Assembly (NCBI GenBank): GCA_963813415.1
Contig: CAWEYW010000001.1
Coordinates: 1-64,000, forward strand
DNA: 64,000 nucleotides
Direction of reading: 5' to 3'
Source of the DNA: CAIWHR01 sp963813415
GTDB lineage: Bacteria > Pseudomonadota > Gammaproteobacteria > Burkholderiales > Casimicrobiaceae
Below are positions 44,843 to 53,948 of this stretch, piece by piece. The notes below the pieces were generated by a model, which had not been told where the DNA came from, ran no database searches, and saw nothing but the letters and a program-made list of their open reading frames with translations. Each line of letters opens with the position of its first letter. The first letter of the stretch is position 1. The position numbers and the translations under genes were made by a program.

Positions 44843-47071
44843 TCAGCTATGGTGGAAATACGAGGGCGGCGTGTTGCCGGTGATATAGGCGATCGCCTTC
44901 GCGATGCATTCACGGATCGCCTGCTCCATCGGGGTGTTCGAGAAGCCGCCCAGCGTTGCCGGCATGGTCACGCCACGCGTCGAAATGTTCGCACCGATGC
45001 TCGCCTGCGTAGACCGCGCCTGGCCCACCAAGCGCCCCGTGGCCAGGACGCGCCCCGACGCGACATCGACCAGGCGCACGTCGATCGCCATGTGGGCAGA
45101 CTTCGACTGCATGCCGAGGGTCAGGGGCACGTTGGGCATGCCGAGCGTGAGACCGCCGCCGCGCACCTCGGGCTCGAATTCCGTGACCGCGCCGTAGACC
45201 ATCACGTCGGCCACTTCCATCTGCCCTTCGGGAATGGCTTCGCCAGGGCGCGCCATGCGGGAGCGCGAGAGCGCCTGCTCCGCAGCAAGCCCCCTGATGT
45301 CCATCCGTTCCATGACAACGAAGCGGCCACTGTTGTGCAGCTCGGTCAGCAGCATTTCACGCAGTCCGTCGCCAATGTGCTGGCTGGCATTGGCGGCCTT
45401 CGCCTGGAAGTCGCCGATGGCGATGGCGGCCTTGAGCACGCCACCCTGAGGCGGCGGCAAGGTTTGCGCCGACGCACCCGGTGGACGCGGAGCGCCGGTG
45501 GTCGACGGCTCTGCTGCAACGGGCCCGGGCGGGATCGCCACCGGCCCGCCCGTCGCGCCTGCTGCGACGGCGGTCGGCGGCGGCGACGATGGGCCCATGA
45601 CGGTGGCGAGATTCCGGCGCGCGATGGCGCCCGCAGGACCCGCTGGATCGAGCTCCGACGCGCGCTGCCACGCTTGCTTCGCTTCGGAAAGCTTGCCGAG
45701 CTTTTCCTCCACCGATCCGAGGGACACCAGCGCGGTCACGTCATTGGGATTCATCCGGTTCGCTTCGACCAGAGCCGTCTCGGCTTCGCCGTGGCGGCCG
45801 GCGCGATAGAGATGCCACCCCAGAGCACTGAGCATCGACGCATTCGCCGGGCCGACTTCGAGCGCCTTGCGATAGTGTGCAATGGCCTCCGCCGATTTGC
45901 CTTGCTCGCCGGCCGCGTCACCGAGTGCCTGCCACGCCGCACCGCTCTTCGGATCGCGCGCGAGCGTCAGGCGGTAATACTCCTCGGCTTTCGCCCAGTT
46001 GCGCTGCGCGACGTACGCACCGGCAATGCCGGCATACGGAGCAGGCAGGTCGGGCGCTACGTCGATGGCCCGCTGATAACCCACGATCGCTTCCGGGTAC
46101 CGGCCGAGCCGCGAATAGCTGTAGCCGATATTCTGGAAAATGCCCGCTTCCGCGGGTGCAAGAAGGGCGGCACGCTGGCACGTGTCGACGGCATCCCCGA
46201 AGCGCTCCTGCATGACGAGCACGTGACACAGGCGACCCCACACGCGCGGCTGGTCAGGCATCGCCTGATTGACCCGCCGATAAGCTGCCTCGGCTTCGCG
46301 CCAGTTCCCAGCCTCGTACAGTTGGTTGGCCTCATCCATGTCACCGGAAATGCTTGGCGCCGCGGCGCCCGCTGGCGCGCGCGGCCCCCCGACGGACACT
46401 GCCGCACGGTGGCTCTCCTGCGGTGCAACCGCCTTGGGCACGAGCACGACTTCTTTGGCCCAGCCGTTGCGCTCCACCGTGAGCGCGAGTGCCTTCTGGC
46501 GACTGGCGGCATCCTCGATCGCGATTTGCGCCGTGCGCACATCTGCGATCGCACGGCCGTCCACGCGCAACAGCCGGTCACCGCTGGCAAGCCCGGCGTC
46601 GGCGGCCGCGCCGCCCGGGTCTACCGACGCGATCGCGACACCCTGTCCCGGTGAATCGCCAACCGCCACGCCAAAGCTCATGCGCGCGGCGGGCGCCTGC
46701 AGCTGCACGTCCTTTTCCCAACCCCCCCGCGAAACCCGCAGCATCGCAACCGTTGCAGGACGCACGGCATGCGCGGCGCGGACGAACTCATCGGCGCTCC
46801 TGACCACCGCACCTTGCACCTGCACGATCACATCGCCGGGTTGCAGTTCGGCGTTTGCCGCCGGTGTGCCGGGCGTTACCGACGTCACTTCGGCACCGGG
46901 GGGCGATTTCGCGTCGCGCACGACGAGTCCCATGTGCTGGGCGCTCGCGGACGCCGCCAGCACCATGAACGCGATCCAGCAGAGCGCACGGACGAATGCG
47001 AGCGAGCCATTGCGAACTGCGATGCGTCTGCTTACCAGATTGCTTACGATATTCCGGTTCGTTGCGAGCAT
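44843..47071 (-). CDS. PDZ-TPR-CsgG multidomain periplasmic/outer-membrane protein
   Basis: ATG 47071 gives 742 residues. An N-terminal membrane or signal segment (ALCWIAFMVLAASASAQ, about 29-45) is followed by two PDZ domains (VTSVTPGTPAANAELQPGDVI; IASVDPGGAAADAGLASGDRL), about seven TPR repeats (roughly 250-480, for example NIGYSYSRLGRYPEAIVGYQR), a Pro/Ala-rich linker and a C-terminal CsgG-like domain (AIAIGDFQAKAANASQHIGD, MLLTELHNSGRFVVMERMDI, DVRLVDVASGRVLATGRL). CsgG forms the curli export pore. This combination suggests a secretion or envelope scaffold. Confidence 0.87.
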   Translation of the reverse strand: MLATNRNIVSNLVSRRIAVRNGSLAFVRALCWIAFMVLAASASAQHMGLVVRDAKSPPGAEVTSVTPGTPAANAELQPGDVIVQVQGAVVRSADEFVRAAHAVRPATVAMLRVSRGGWEKDVQLQAPAARMSFGVAVGDSPGQGVAIASVDPGGAAADAGLASGDRLLRVDGRAIADVRTAQIAIEDAASRQKALALTVERNGWAKEVVLVPKAVAPQESHRAAVSVGGPRAPAGAAAPSISGDMDEANQLYEAGNWREAEAAYRRVNQAMPDQPRVWGRLCHVLVMQERFGDAVDTCQRAALLAPAEAGIFQNIGYSYSRLGRYPEAIVGYQRAIDVAPDLPAPYAGIAGAYVAQRNWAKAEEYYRLTLARDPKSGAAWQALGDAAGEQGKSAEAIAHYRKALEVGPANASMLSALGWHLYRAGRHGEAETALVEANRMNPNDVTALVSLGSVEEKLGKLSEAKQAWQRASELDPAGPAGAIARRNLATVMGPSSPPPTAVAAGATGGPVAIPPGPVAAEPSTTGAPRPPGASAQTLPPPQGGVLKAAIAIGDFQAKAANASQHIGDGLREMLLTELHNSGRFVVMERMDIRGLAAEQALSRSRMARPGEAIPEGQMEVADVMVYGAVTEFEPEVRGGGLTLGMPNVPLTLGMQSKSAHMAIDVRLVDVASGRVLATGRLVGQARSTQASIGANISTRGVTMPATLGGFSNTPMEQAIRECIAKAIAYITGNTPPSYFHHS

Positions 47072-47380
47072 GGCTAGGGCATTCGATCCTGTCAGCGGGC
47101 AGCGGGTTATCCGGCTTCGTGGCCGATGTGTCACCCCGCCACGGCTACCGACCCCGCAGTTTCAGTCTAGGCGCGCCCGATGGCATCCCCTTGACAGCGG
47201 TCAATGGGTTGAGCGTTGATGAGAGCCTGGGCAACGATAGAGTGCGTGCGACGCGCCGCCTCAGTCATCCGGCGCAGCGGCGCGAACTGCCCCTTGTTTG
47301 CCACGACACATACTTGCGGGGGCACGCCACGTGCAGGTGAGGCCGAAGCTCCCACCACCCGATCGTTACAACTTCGAAGC
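47072..47380. other. Divergent intergenic region, 309 bp
   Basis: It separates the PDZ-TPR-CsgG gene from the ABC transporter genes and should hold both promoters. An inverted repeat TTGACAGCGGTCAA lies at about 47192-47205. I see no confident -10 boxes and no gene. Confidence 0.4.
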
Positions 47381-48199
47381 ATGAATACTTTCCCGGGATC
47401 GGACGGGCTTGCCGTCACGACGACCGCGTTGACGCGGCGCTTCGGCAAGCTCATCGCCGTGGATCAAATCGACCTGCGGGTATCACGCGGCGAGATTTTC
47501 GGTCTGCTTGGTGCAAACGGGGCGGGCAAGAGCACGGTGATGAAGATGCTCACCACGCTGCTGCCACCGACGTCGGGGAGCGCAGAGGTAGGTGGGTTCG
47601 ACATCGCAAGAACCCCCGCCGAAGTGAGGCGCCACATCGGCTACGTACCGCAACTGTTGTCCGCGGATGGTGCCCTCACCGGTTACGAGAACCTGCGCCT
47701 GTCCGCCAAGCTTTATGCTCTGCCTCGGGCCGAGAGGCGCGGGCGCATCACCGAGGCGCTGGATTTCATGGGGCTCGCCGACTCGGCCAACAGGCTCGTG
47801 AAGACCTATTCGGGCGGTATGGTCCGGCGGCTCGAGCTCGCGCAGGCGATGCTGCATCGCCCGGGAATCCTGTTTCTCGACGAGCCGACGATCGGCCTCG
47901 ATCCGATGGCGCGCCATTCGGTCTGGGATCGCCTGCGCGACCTCCGGCACGACTACAGCATGACGGTACTGCTCACGACGCACGACATGGAAGAGGCCGA
48001 ATCACTCTGCGACCGCATTTCGATTCTGCACGCGGGACGCGTCGCCGTGGTCGGCAAGCCCGGCGAGCTGCGACAGGCGCTCGGCCCGGACGCAACCATG
48101 GACGACGTATTCGCGCACTACGCAGGAGGCGGCATCCGCGAGAGCGGCGATTTCGCCGGTACGGTCCAAACCCGCAGGACTGCGAGTCGTCTCGGCTGA
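47381..48199 (+). CDS. ABC exporter ATP-binding protein (DrrA-like)
   Basis: ATG 47381 gives 272 residues; a longer frame upstream lacks ABC sequence. The motifs are in order: Walker A GLLGANGAGKSTVMK near 47, the Q-loop IGYVPQLLSADGALT, the signature TYSGGMVRRLELAQAML near 143, Walker B PGILFLDEPTIGLDP near 161 and the H-loop LLTTHDMEEAESL. The accessory C-terminus resembles DrrA/NodI-type exporters. It powers the permease encoded 12 bases downstream. Confidence 0.93.
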   Translation: MNTFPGSDGLAVTTTALTRRFGKLIAVDQIDLRVSRGEIFGLLGANGAGKSTVMKMLTTLLPPTSGSAEVGGFDIARTPAEVRRHIGYVPQLLSADGALTGYENLRLSAKLYALPRAERRGRITEALDFMGLADSANRLVKTYSGGMVRRLELAQAMLHRPGILFLDEPTIGLDPMARHSVWDRLRDLRHDYSMTVLLTTHDMEEAESLCDRISILHAGRVAVVGKPGELRQALGPDATMDDVFAHYAGGGIRESGDFAGTVQTRRTASRLG

Positions 48200-48211
48200 C
48201 ACAACATTGCC

Positions 48212-48982
48212 ATGGAGCGATTCCTGCGCGAGAGCACCGCGGTGGCCCAGATCGAGCTGATCAAGCTTGCGCGCGACCCCACCGAGCTTGTCTCGCGCGC
48301 GGTGCAGCCGGTGCTCTGGTTGGTGGTATTTGGCCAGGTCCTCGCGCATGTCCATGGCATTTACACCGGAGAGATTGGCTACCTGGCGTTCATCACCCCG
48401 GGGATCCTCGCCCAGAGCGTTCTGTTCAGCGCCATCTTCTACGGTATCGCCGTGATCTGGGAGCGCGACCTCGGGGTCGTGCACAAGCTTCTGGTGAGTC
48501 CCGCACGGCGCAGCTCCCTGGTTTTCGGCAAAGCCATCTCCGCCGGTTTCCGCGGTCTCGTGCAGGCGGTGGTCATCTATCTCATCGCCATCGCAATGCA
48601 CGTCGAAATACGCCTGGACCTGCAGGCGATGCTCGGCGTGCTGGGTAGCGTGCTGCTGGGGTCGGCCATTTTTTCGACGTTTTCGCTCATCGTCGCGTGC
48701 ATCGTGAAGACGCGCGAACGCTTCATGGGTATCGGTCAGGTGCTGACGATGCCGATGTTCTTTGCGAGCAATGCGATTTACCCCTTGGATCTCATGCCTG
48801 ACTGGTTGCGGGTGATCGCGCAGCTCAACCCGCTCACCTACCTCGTCGATGTCCTTCGGGGCTTCATGATCCCTGGAGGAGAGACCGTGCACGGATATGC
48901 GGACGATTTCACCGTATTGCTCGCGGTATTTCTCGTGCTCCTGGCCGTGGCCGTGAGGCTGTATCCGACACTGGCAGAGTGA
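48212..48982 (+). CDS. ABC-2 type exporter permease
   Basis: This 256-residue permease has six membrane helices in the ABC-2 pattern (PVLWLVVFGQVLAHV, YLAFITPGILAQSVLFSAIF, the ERDLGVVHKLLVSPARRSSLV cytoplasmic loop, VVIYLIAIAM, LGSAIFSTFSLIVACIV and VRLYPTLAE at the end). The PARR..L motif and the NPLTYLVDVLRG block near the C-terminus are family marks. It forms an exporter of drugs or polysaccharide/lipid substrates with the upstream ATPase. Confidence 0.92.
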   Translation: MERFLRESTAVAQIELIKLARDPTELVSRAVQPVLWLVVFGQVLAHVHGIYTGEIGYLAFITPGILAQSVLFSAIFYGIAVIWERDLGVVHKLLVSPARRSSLVFGKAISAGFRGLVQAVVIYLIAIAMHVEIRLDLQAMLGVLGSVLLGSAIFSTFSLIVACIVKTRERFMGIGQVLTMPMFFASNAIYPLDLMPDWLRVIAQLNPLTYLVDVLRGFMIPGGETVHGYADDFTVLLAVFLVLLAVAVRLYPTLAE

Positions 48983-49220
48983 CCGCGGTAACGGCAGCCG
49001 ATTCCTTGACGGGCGCCGCACGATCCGGTCGCGACATGAAACGGTGTCGCACGACAACGTGCGGTCCGCATGCGTGCGTGCGCATTACCGCTGGTCACTC
49101 TCGATTTCGCGAAGAACACGTTTATCATTGGCACCTTTGCGCCGGCGGCCTTCGTGCGCCGATTGCCATGACCATTGAATGGAACGCGTTGATCCCGTGG
49201 TCAGCCTCGGCGGATTCGTC

Positions 49221-49943
49221 ATGGTGATTCCGCGCATCCTTGCAATCGGCGGTGGTGGCTTCCTGATGGAGGACGCGCCTTCACCGATCGATCGATTCAT
49301 GGTGGACCTGGCCCGACGCGATAAGCCCAAGGTTTGCTTCGTGTCGACGGCAAGCGGCGACCCTGTGGAAATGATCGAGAAGTTCTATGCGGCCTTCGAG
49401 CCTCTGGGCTGCGAGCCATCGCATCTGGCATTCTTCCGGAAGCCGTTCCGGAACGCGCTGCCGCTCTCGGGTTTCGCGGAGCCGCTCCTTCACCAGGATA
49501 TCGTTTTTGTCGGCGGCGGCAACACCAAATCCGCCTTGGCGGTCTGGCGGGAATGGCAGCTCGACCAGGTGCTGCGGGAAGCCTGGCAGCGAGGAATACT
49601 GCTTGCCGGCATGAGCGCCGGCGCCCTGTGCTGGTTCGAGGACGGGCTCACCGATTCGTACTGGGGCGCGGGCCTGAAACCGCTCAAGTGCCTCGGATTT
49701 ATTCCGGGCGGTTGCTGCGTGCATTACAGCGGCGAACCGGCGCGGCGGATCGCCCTTCATGCCGAGCTCGGCGGTGGCGTCCGGGCGCCACGCATCGCGA
49801 TCGACGATGGAGCTGCCGTGCTCTATTCGGGCGCTGACCTCGAGAAAGTAGTCACCTGGCGCGATGGTGCGGGCGCCTACTCGGTGTTCGCGCGAGACGG
49901 CGTCGTGGTGGAACAAAGACACGAATGCTTCGTCATTGCCTGA
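49221..49943 (+). CDS. Peptidase E-like (S51) protein
   Basis: ATG 49221 gives 240 residues. The S51 pattern is present: RILAIGGGGFLMEDAPSPID, PKVCFVSTASGDPVEMIEKF, the VFVGGGNTKSALAVWREW block near 95 and the nucleophile motif LAGMSAGALCWFEDGLTDSY near 121, where the serine of GMSAGA is catalytic. PGGCCVHYSGEPARR may hold the histidine. Classic peptidase E cleaves Asp-X dipeptides. It converges on the TRAP genes. Confidence 0.88.
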   Translation: MVIPRILAIGGGGFLMEDAPSPIDRFMVDLARRDKPKVCFVSTASGDPVEMIEKFYAAFEPLGCEPSHLAFFRKPFRNALPLSGFAEPLLHQDIVFVGGGNTKSALAVWREWQLDQVLREAWQRGILLAGMSAGALCWFEDGLTDSYWGAGLKPLKCLGFIPGGCCVHYSGEPARRIALHAELGGGVRAPRIAIDDGAAVLYSGADLEKVVTWRDGAGAYSVFARDGVVVEQRHECFVIA

Positions 49944-49988
49944 CCGCCCGTTCACGCGCAAGCGGATCGGTGCCGGGTGTGACGCGGG

Positions 49989-51305
49989 TCAGCGGCGCAA
50001 CACCTGCTGGCCCTGCCCCAGCGACGTCGCGATCGACGGAAAGATCGCGACCAACGCGAGCACGGCGGCCATGATGAGCACGTAGGGCAGCGAGCCCACG
50101 ATGATGCGACTGAGCTTCACGTCGGGCGCGACGCCCTGCACCACGAAGAGATTCAGGCCGACCGGCGGATGGATCAGCGCCATCTCCATGTTGATCGTGA
50201 GAATGATGCCGAACCAGATGAGGTCCCAGCCCAGGGCCGCGATGATCGGCACGAGGATCGGCATGGTCACCACGATGATGGACAACGTCTCCATGAAACA
50301 GCCGAGAAAGATCAGCAGCACGTTGATCGAGATGAACAACGCCCACGGCGGCAACGCCGAGCTCGCGACAGCCTGCGATATCGCCGCGGCCACCTGCGTC
50401 GTGGTCATGACATAACCGAACACCATCGCCGCCGCGATGATCATCAGCACCATGACGCTGCCGCGCGCGGTGTTGCGCAGCACGAGCAGCAGCTTTTGCC
50501 AGGTGAGCTCGCGGTACAGCACGCCCGAGATGACGAGGCTGCCGATGGTGCCGAGTGCGGCCGACTCGGTCGGGGTGGCGAAGCCGGTGTACATCGAGCC
50601 GAGAATGATCCAGATGAGGATCGCCATCGGCACGATGTCCCGCAGCGCCCGGACGCGCTCGGCGACCGAGACCTTTTTTGTCAGGGCGGCGTCCTGCGTT
50701 CTCCGCCGTCGCGCCAGGATGACCTGGTACGCGGCGAAGCTCAGCGCCATGATGATCCCCGGCACGATCCCCGCCATGAACAGCTTGCCGATCGACTGGC
50801 CCGCGATGATGGCGTAGACGATCATCGGAATGCTCGGGGGAATCAGGATGCCAAGCGTGCCGCCCGCAGCAACCGCGCCGCACGCGTCGGCGTCGCGATA
50901 GCCGAAGCGCCGCATTTCGTTGATGGCAAACCCGCCGATCGCCGCGGCGGTGGCAACACTGGAGCCCGACGTTGCCGCCATGATCGTGCACGCCAGCGTC
51001 GTCGCCACGGCAAGGCCGCCGGGTACGCCATGCAGGATCGTCGACAGCGCGTTGTACAGGCGCGCGCCCATGCCGGATACCGAGATGATCGTCCCCATGA
51101 GGATGAAGACGGGTACGGCAGTCAACGTGAACGAGGTGACCGAACCCCAGATCGTGGTGGCGATGAGCCCCAGCGAGTCGAGCCCCCCGCCGGTGAGCAG
51201 AAGCGTCGCGATTGCCACCAGCAGCATCGAAAAGGCGACCGGAATGCCGATGAGCAGCGCCGAGAGCAGCGCCACGAACATCGCGATTCCGATCCAGAGT
51301 TCCAT
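49989..51305 (-). CDS. dctM: TRAP transporter large permease DctM
   Basis: This 438-residue protein has about 12 membrane segments. The DctM marks are FVALLSALLIGIPVAFSMLL, FILMGTIISVSGMGARLYNAL, GSSVATAAAIGGFAINEMRR, GILIPPSIPMIVYAIIAG and INVLLIFLGCFMETLSIIVVT. It carries the translocation pathway driven by the sodium gradient. The gene is the last of the dctP-dctQ-dctM set, three bases after dctQ. Confidence 0.95.
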   Translation of the reverse strand: MELWIGIAMFVALLSALLIGIPVAFSMLLVAIATLLLTGGGLDSLGLIATTIWGSVTSFTLTAVPVFILMGTIISVSGMGARLYNALSTILHGVPGGLAVATTLACTIMAATSGSSVATAAAIGGFAINEMRRFGYRDADACGAVAAGGTLGILIPPSIPMIVYAIIAGQSIGKLFMAGIVPGIIMALSFAAYQVILARRRRTQDAALTKKVSVAERVRALRDIVPMAILIWIILGSMYTGFATPTESAALGTIGSLVISGVLYRELTWQKLLLVLRNTARGSVMVLMIIAAAMVFGYVMTTTQVAAAISQAVASSALPPWALFISINVLLIFLGCFMETLSIIVVTMPILVPIIAALGWDLIWFGIILTINMEMALIHPPVGLNLFVVQGVAPDVKLSRIIVGSLPYVLIMAAVLALVAIFPSIATSLGQGQQVLRR

Positions 51306-51308
51306 CGC

Positions 51309-51827
51309 TCACTCCGCCTCGTGGTCAGGGGGGACGATGTCCAGCCGGCCGAGGAACATGCGCATGAGTTGCAGGATGAACAGGAGCAGCATCCCGATGG
51401 ACAACGACGCATAGGGAATCCACAGCGGCACGGACAGGGTTCCCCACGCGCGCTCGCCGCTCGACCAGGCGTCCCGCCAGAACTCGAAGCCCAGCCACGC
51501 CAGCACCGCCGCGAGCGCCAGGAGCAGCAGATTGGCAATGACGATCAGCGCCGTGCGCGCCGGCCCGCGCAGGTGGCTCGTGAGCAGCCTGACGCTCACG
51601 TGCCCGCCTTCCCACAACGCATACCCGGCGCCGACGAACGTGATGTACGCCATCAGGTACGTCGAGATGTCCGCGACGCCGCTTTCCGACGCATGAAAGA
51701 GCTCACGCGCGATCACCGAGTAGGACACGAGCGCGGCGATGCCGAACGACGAGATGCCGACCGTCATGCCGATGAATCCGGCGATGCGGTCAAGCAGCCG
51801 CACCGCGCCGCGCCCCCGCGGGTTCAT
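51309..51827 (-). CDS. dctQ: TRAP transporter small permease DctQ
   Basis: This 172-residue protein has four helices (IAGFIGMTVGISSFGIAALV, DISTYLMAYITFVGAGYALW, ALIVIANLLLLALAAVLAWLG, SLSIGMLLLFILQLMRMFL). The WEGGHVSVRLL block after helix 2 is the family signature. It scaffolds the large permease and forms the docking surface for DctP. Confidence 0.93.
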   Translation of the reverse strand: MNPRGRGAVRLLDRIAGFIGMTVGISSFGIAALVSYSVIARELFHASESGVADISTYLMAYITFVGAGYALWEGGHVSVRLLTSHLRGPARTALIVIANLLLLALAAVLAWLGFEFWRDAWSSGERAWGTLSVPLWIPYASLSIGMLLLFILQLMRMFLGRLDIVPPDHEAE

Positions 51828-51839
51828 GTCGCGGCGACC

Positions 51840-52850
51840 TTACTTGTACAGCGAGAGTGTCTCGTCCAGCAGCTCCGATCCGCCCGGGATTTCCTTCCGG
51901 AACTTGGGGAACGCGGTGTCCTGGAACAGCTTCTGCCACTGCTGCCACGCGGCCAGCGACATCTGCTCGACCTTGACGCCATGATCGGCGAAGAGCTTGG
52001 CTACCCGCTTGTCTTCCGCCTTCGCGCCTGCGAGCGCCGACGCTTCGAGACTGGCGCCGACGTCGGTAAGGATCTTCTGCTGCGCCGGCGTGAGCTTGTT
52101 CCAAGTCTTCATGCTGATGCAGATGGGCTCGATCGTGAAATAGATGCTGTATTCCTCCGGCGACGTATAGTACTTCGCCACCTCGTAGAGCCGGAACGAG
52201 CCGAACGTGCTGGACGAGGTCCACACCGCGTCGAGCAGACCGAGCTGCAGCGCGTTGTAGGTCTCCGGCGACGCTACGGATACCGTGCTCGCGCCAGCAC
52301 TCTGGAGCGCCGCCTCCATCATCTTGCCGGCGGCGCGCGCTTTCGCCCCGCTGATGTCGGCCGGGACGCTGACCGGCTTCTTCGTCGACGCGACACCGCC
52401 CGAGATCTGGATCCACGCCAGGGTCTTGAAGCCGAACTCCTCCGCCTTCTGCTCGACGCGTTTCCACGGTGCGCTGGTGCGGAAGCGGAAAACGTCGTCG
52501 TGCGTGCGCCACACACCGGGCAGAAGCGTGAGGTTCATCTCCGGAATGGCGCCGGCGGCATAGATATACGGGTAGACCGCGAGGTCCACCGAGCCGTTCT
52601 TCAGCGCCGTGTGGGTCGCGAGCGCCTTGACCAGCGACTCTGCCGGAAACATGTTGATCTTGATCTGCCCGTTGCTCCGCTGCTCGACTTCCTTGGCGAA
52701 CTTCACCGCCGTCGCCACCACGTAGTCCGATTCGTCCTGCGGCCACTGGTGCGCGAGCTTCAGCGTGACCTGTTGCGCCGCTGCCGTCTGGACACTGAAC
52801 GCGAGCAGTCCGCCCACGATTGCTGAAGCTACGGTCTTGAACTGGATCAT
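51840..52850 (-). CDS. dctP: TRAP transporter solute-binding protein DctP
   Basis: ATG 52850 gives 336 residues. A signal peptide (AIVGGLLAFSVQTAAAQ) is followed by VTLKLAHQWPQDESDYVVATA, VEQRSNGQIKINMFPAESLV and the family centre (KKPVSVPADISGAKARAAGKM, EATNALQ-like LQLGLLDAVWTSS). The conserved arginine that binds the solute carboxylate is probably in KARAAG. It delivers an organic acid to DctQM. It lies 190 bp behind the meaB gene and may share its transcript. Confidence 0.92.
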   Translation of the reverse strand: MIQFKTVASAIVGGLLAFSVQTAAAQQVTLKLAHQWPQDESDYVVATAVKFAKEVEQRSNGQIKINMFPAESLVKALATHTALKNGSVDLAVYPYIYAAGAIPEMNLTLLPGVWRTHDDVFRFRTSAPWKRVEQKAEEFGFKTLAWIQISGGVASTKKPVSVPADISGAKARAAGKMMEAALQSAGASTVSVASPETYNALQLGLLDAVWTSSSTFGSFRLYEVAKYYTSPEEYSIYFTIEPICISMKTWNKLTPAQQKILTDVGASLEASALAGAKAEDKRVAKLFADHGVKVEQMSLAAWQQWQKLFQDTAFPKFRKEIPGGSELLDETLSLYK

Positions 52851-53039
52851 TGCAACTCTCCTCACTGGTTTCCGTTCACGGCTTGCCCACTGCGCTAAAT
52901 GACCGGGATGCAGCTCCCGCCAGATACGCACCCACACCTGCAACAGCACGGCATCGAGCGTCTGCCCGAGCCAACATAGAAATCTGTGCCTGCCCAACCA
53001 CCGCCGCGACCCGCGTTCTGCATGCGCTTCACCCAGCGA

Positions 53040-53948
53040 TCAGCGTCCGGGCGTCGCGGCCAGGCGTCGGATCACCTGCGCGACCTGCTCCTCTCGAGGC
53101 AGATCGAACCAGGCACCCGGTACATCGTCGAGCGTTTCCTGGATCCTGCGCTCGAACCACCGGCGCAGCCGATACTTCTGGCGCTCGAGTGACCGCGACC
53201 CGAGCTCCCCGCTCGCCCGGGCCCATTCCCAATGCTGGTCAACGACGTTGGAAAGCCTGCTGATCGACTCGGGCTGCGCCTCGGAGGTCAGCACGACGGG
53301 CGGAATCCAGCCGGAGGTGCCCCGATGCGTCAGGGCGATGATCCGCTTCACTTCGACGGCCATCTTCATGGCCGAAGGCATGTCCGCCTTGTTGATGGCG
53401 AAGATGTCGGCGATCTCCATGATGCCGGCCTTCATCGCCTGCACGGCATCGCCTGCGTCCGGCGGGAGCACGAGTATCAGCGTGTCGACTTGCGTGCGCA
53501 CGCCCTGCTCCGCCTGCCCCACGCCTACCGTCTCGAGGATCACCTCGTCGAAGCCGAAGCGATCGACGGTGTCGAGCAGCTCCGGCAGGTTGTCGGTGAG
53601 GCCATCGGCAGCGGAGCGCGAAGCGAAGGACCGTATGTAGAGGTTTTCCGATCCGGCAAGGTCGTCCATGCGAATGCGGTCGCCGAGGATCGCGCCGCCG
53701 CTCTTCGGACTCGTCGGATCGATCGCGAGCACACCGATCCGGCCGCGATCGAGGCGCCCGACCGCGAGCCTGCCCGCGAGCGTGCTCTTGCCGGAGCCCG
53801 GCGCACCGGTCAGACCGATGCGCCGCGCGTGCGTGACAGATTCGGCAGGATCGCCATCGAGCATGGCGCCCGCCCTGGCGTTCGCCACCCGTGTCAGGGC
53901 GAGGCCCAGAGCTCGCCGGTCGAGCGGCTCGCGCGTCAGCTCGGGCAT
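53040..53948 (-). CDS. meaB: MeaB/ArgK family G-protein chaperone
   Basis: ATG 53948 lies just inside the upstream CoA-transferase gene (13-bp overlap) and gives 302 residues. The GTPase motifs are clear: P-loop LTGAPGSGKSTLAGRL near 49, IDPTSPKSGGAILGDRIRMD, switch ILETVGVGQAEQGVRTQVD and the NKAD base motif. MeaB proteins gate B12 loading and protect acyl-CoA mutases. The gene belongs with the split mutase encoded in the same operon. Confidence 0.95.
   Translation of the reverse strand: MPELTREPLDRRALGLALTRVANARAGAMLDGDPAESVTHARRIGLTGAPGSGKSTLAGRLAVGRLDRGRIGVLAIDPTSPKSGGAILGDRIRMDDLAGSENLYIRSFASRSAADGLTDNLPELLDTVDRFGFDEVILETVGVGQAEQGVRTQVDTLILVLPPDAGDAVQAMKAGIMEIADIFAINKADMPSAMKMAVEVKRIIALTHRGTSGWIPPVVLTSEAQPESISRLSNVVDQHWEWARASGELGSRSLERQKYRLRRWFERRIQETLDDVPGAWFDLPREEQVAQVIRRLAATPGR

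Noticed and set aside
44849..46654. A 601-codon + strand frame over the PDZ-TPR-CsgG gene
   Set aside because: It is rich in Arg and His without domains. The minus frame has signal peptide, PDZ, TPR and CsgG patterns.
50169..52826. An 885-codon + strand open frame opposite the TRAP genes
   Set aside because: Its composition is extreme in His, Arg, Asp and Gln. The minus-strand frames are clear DctM, DctQ and DctP.
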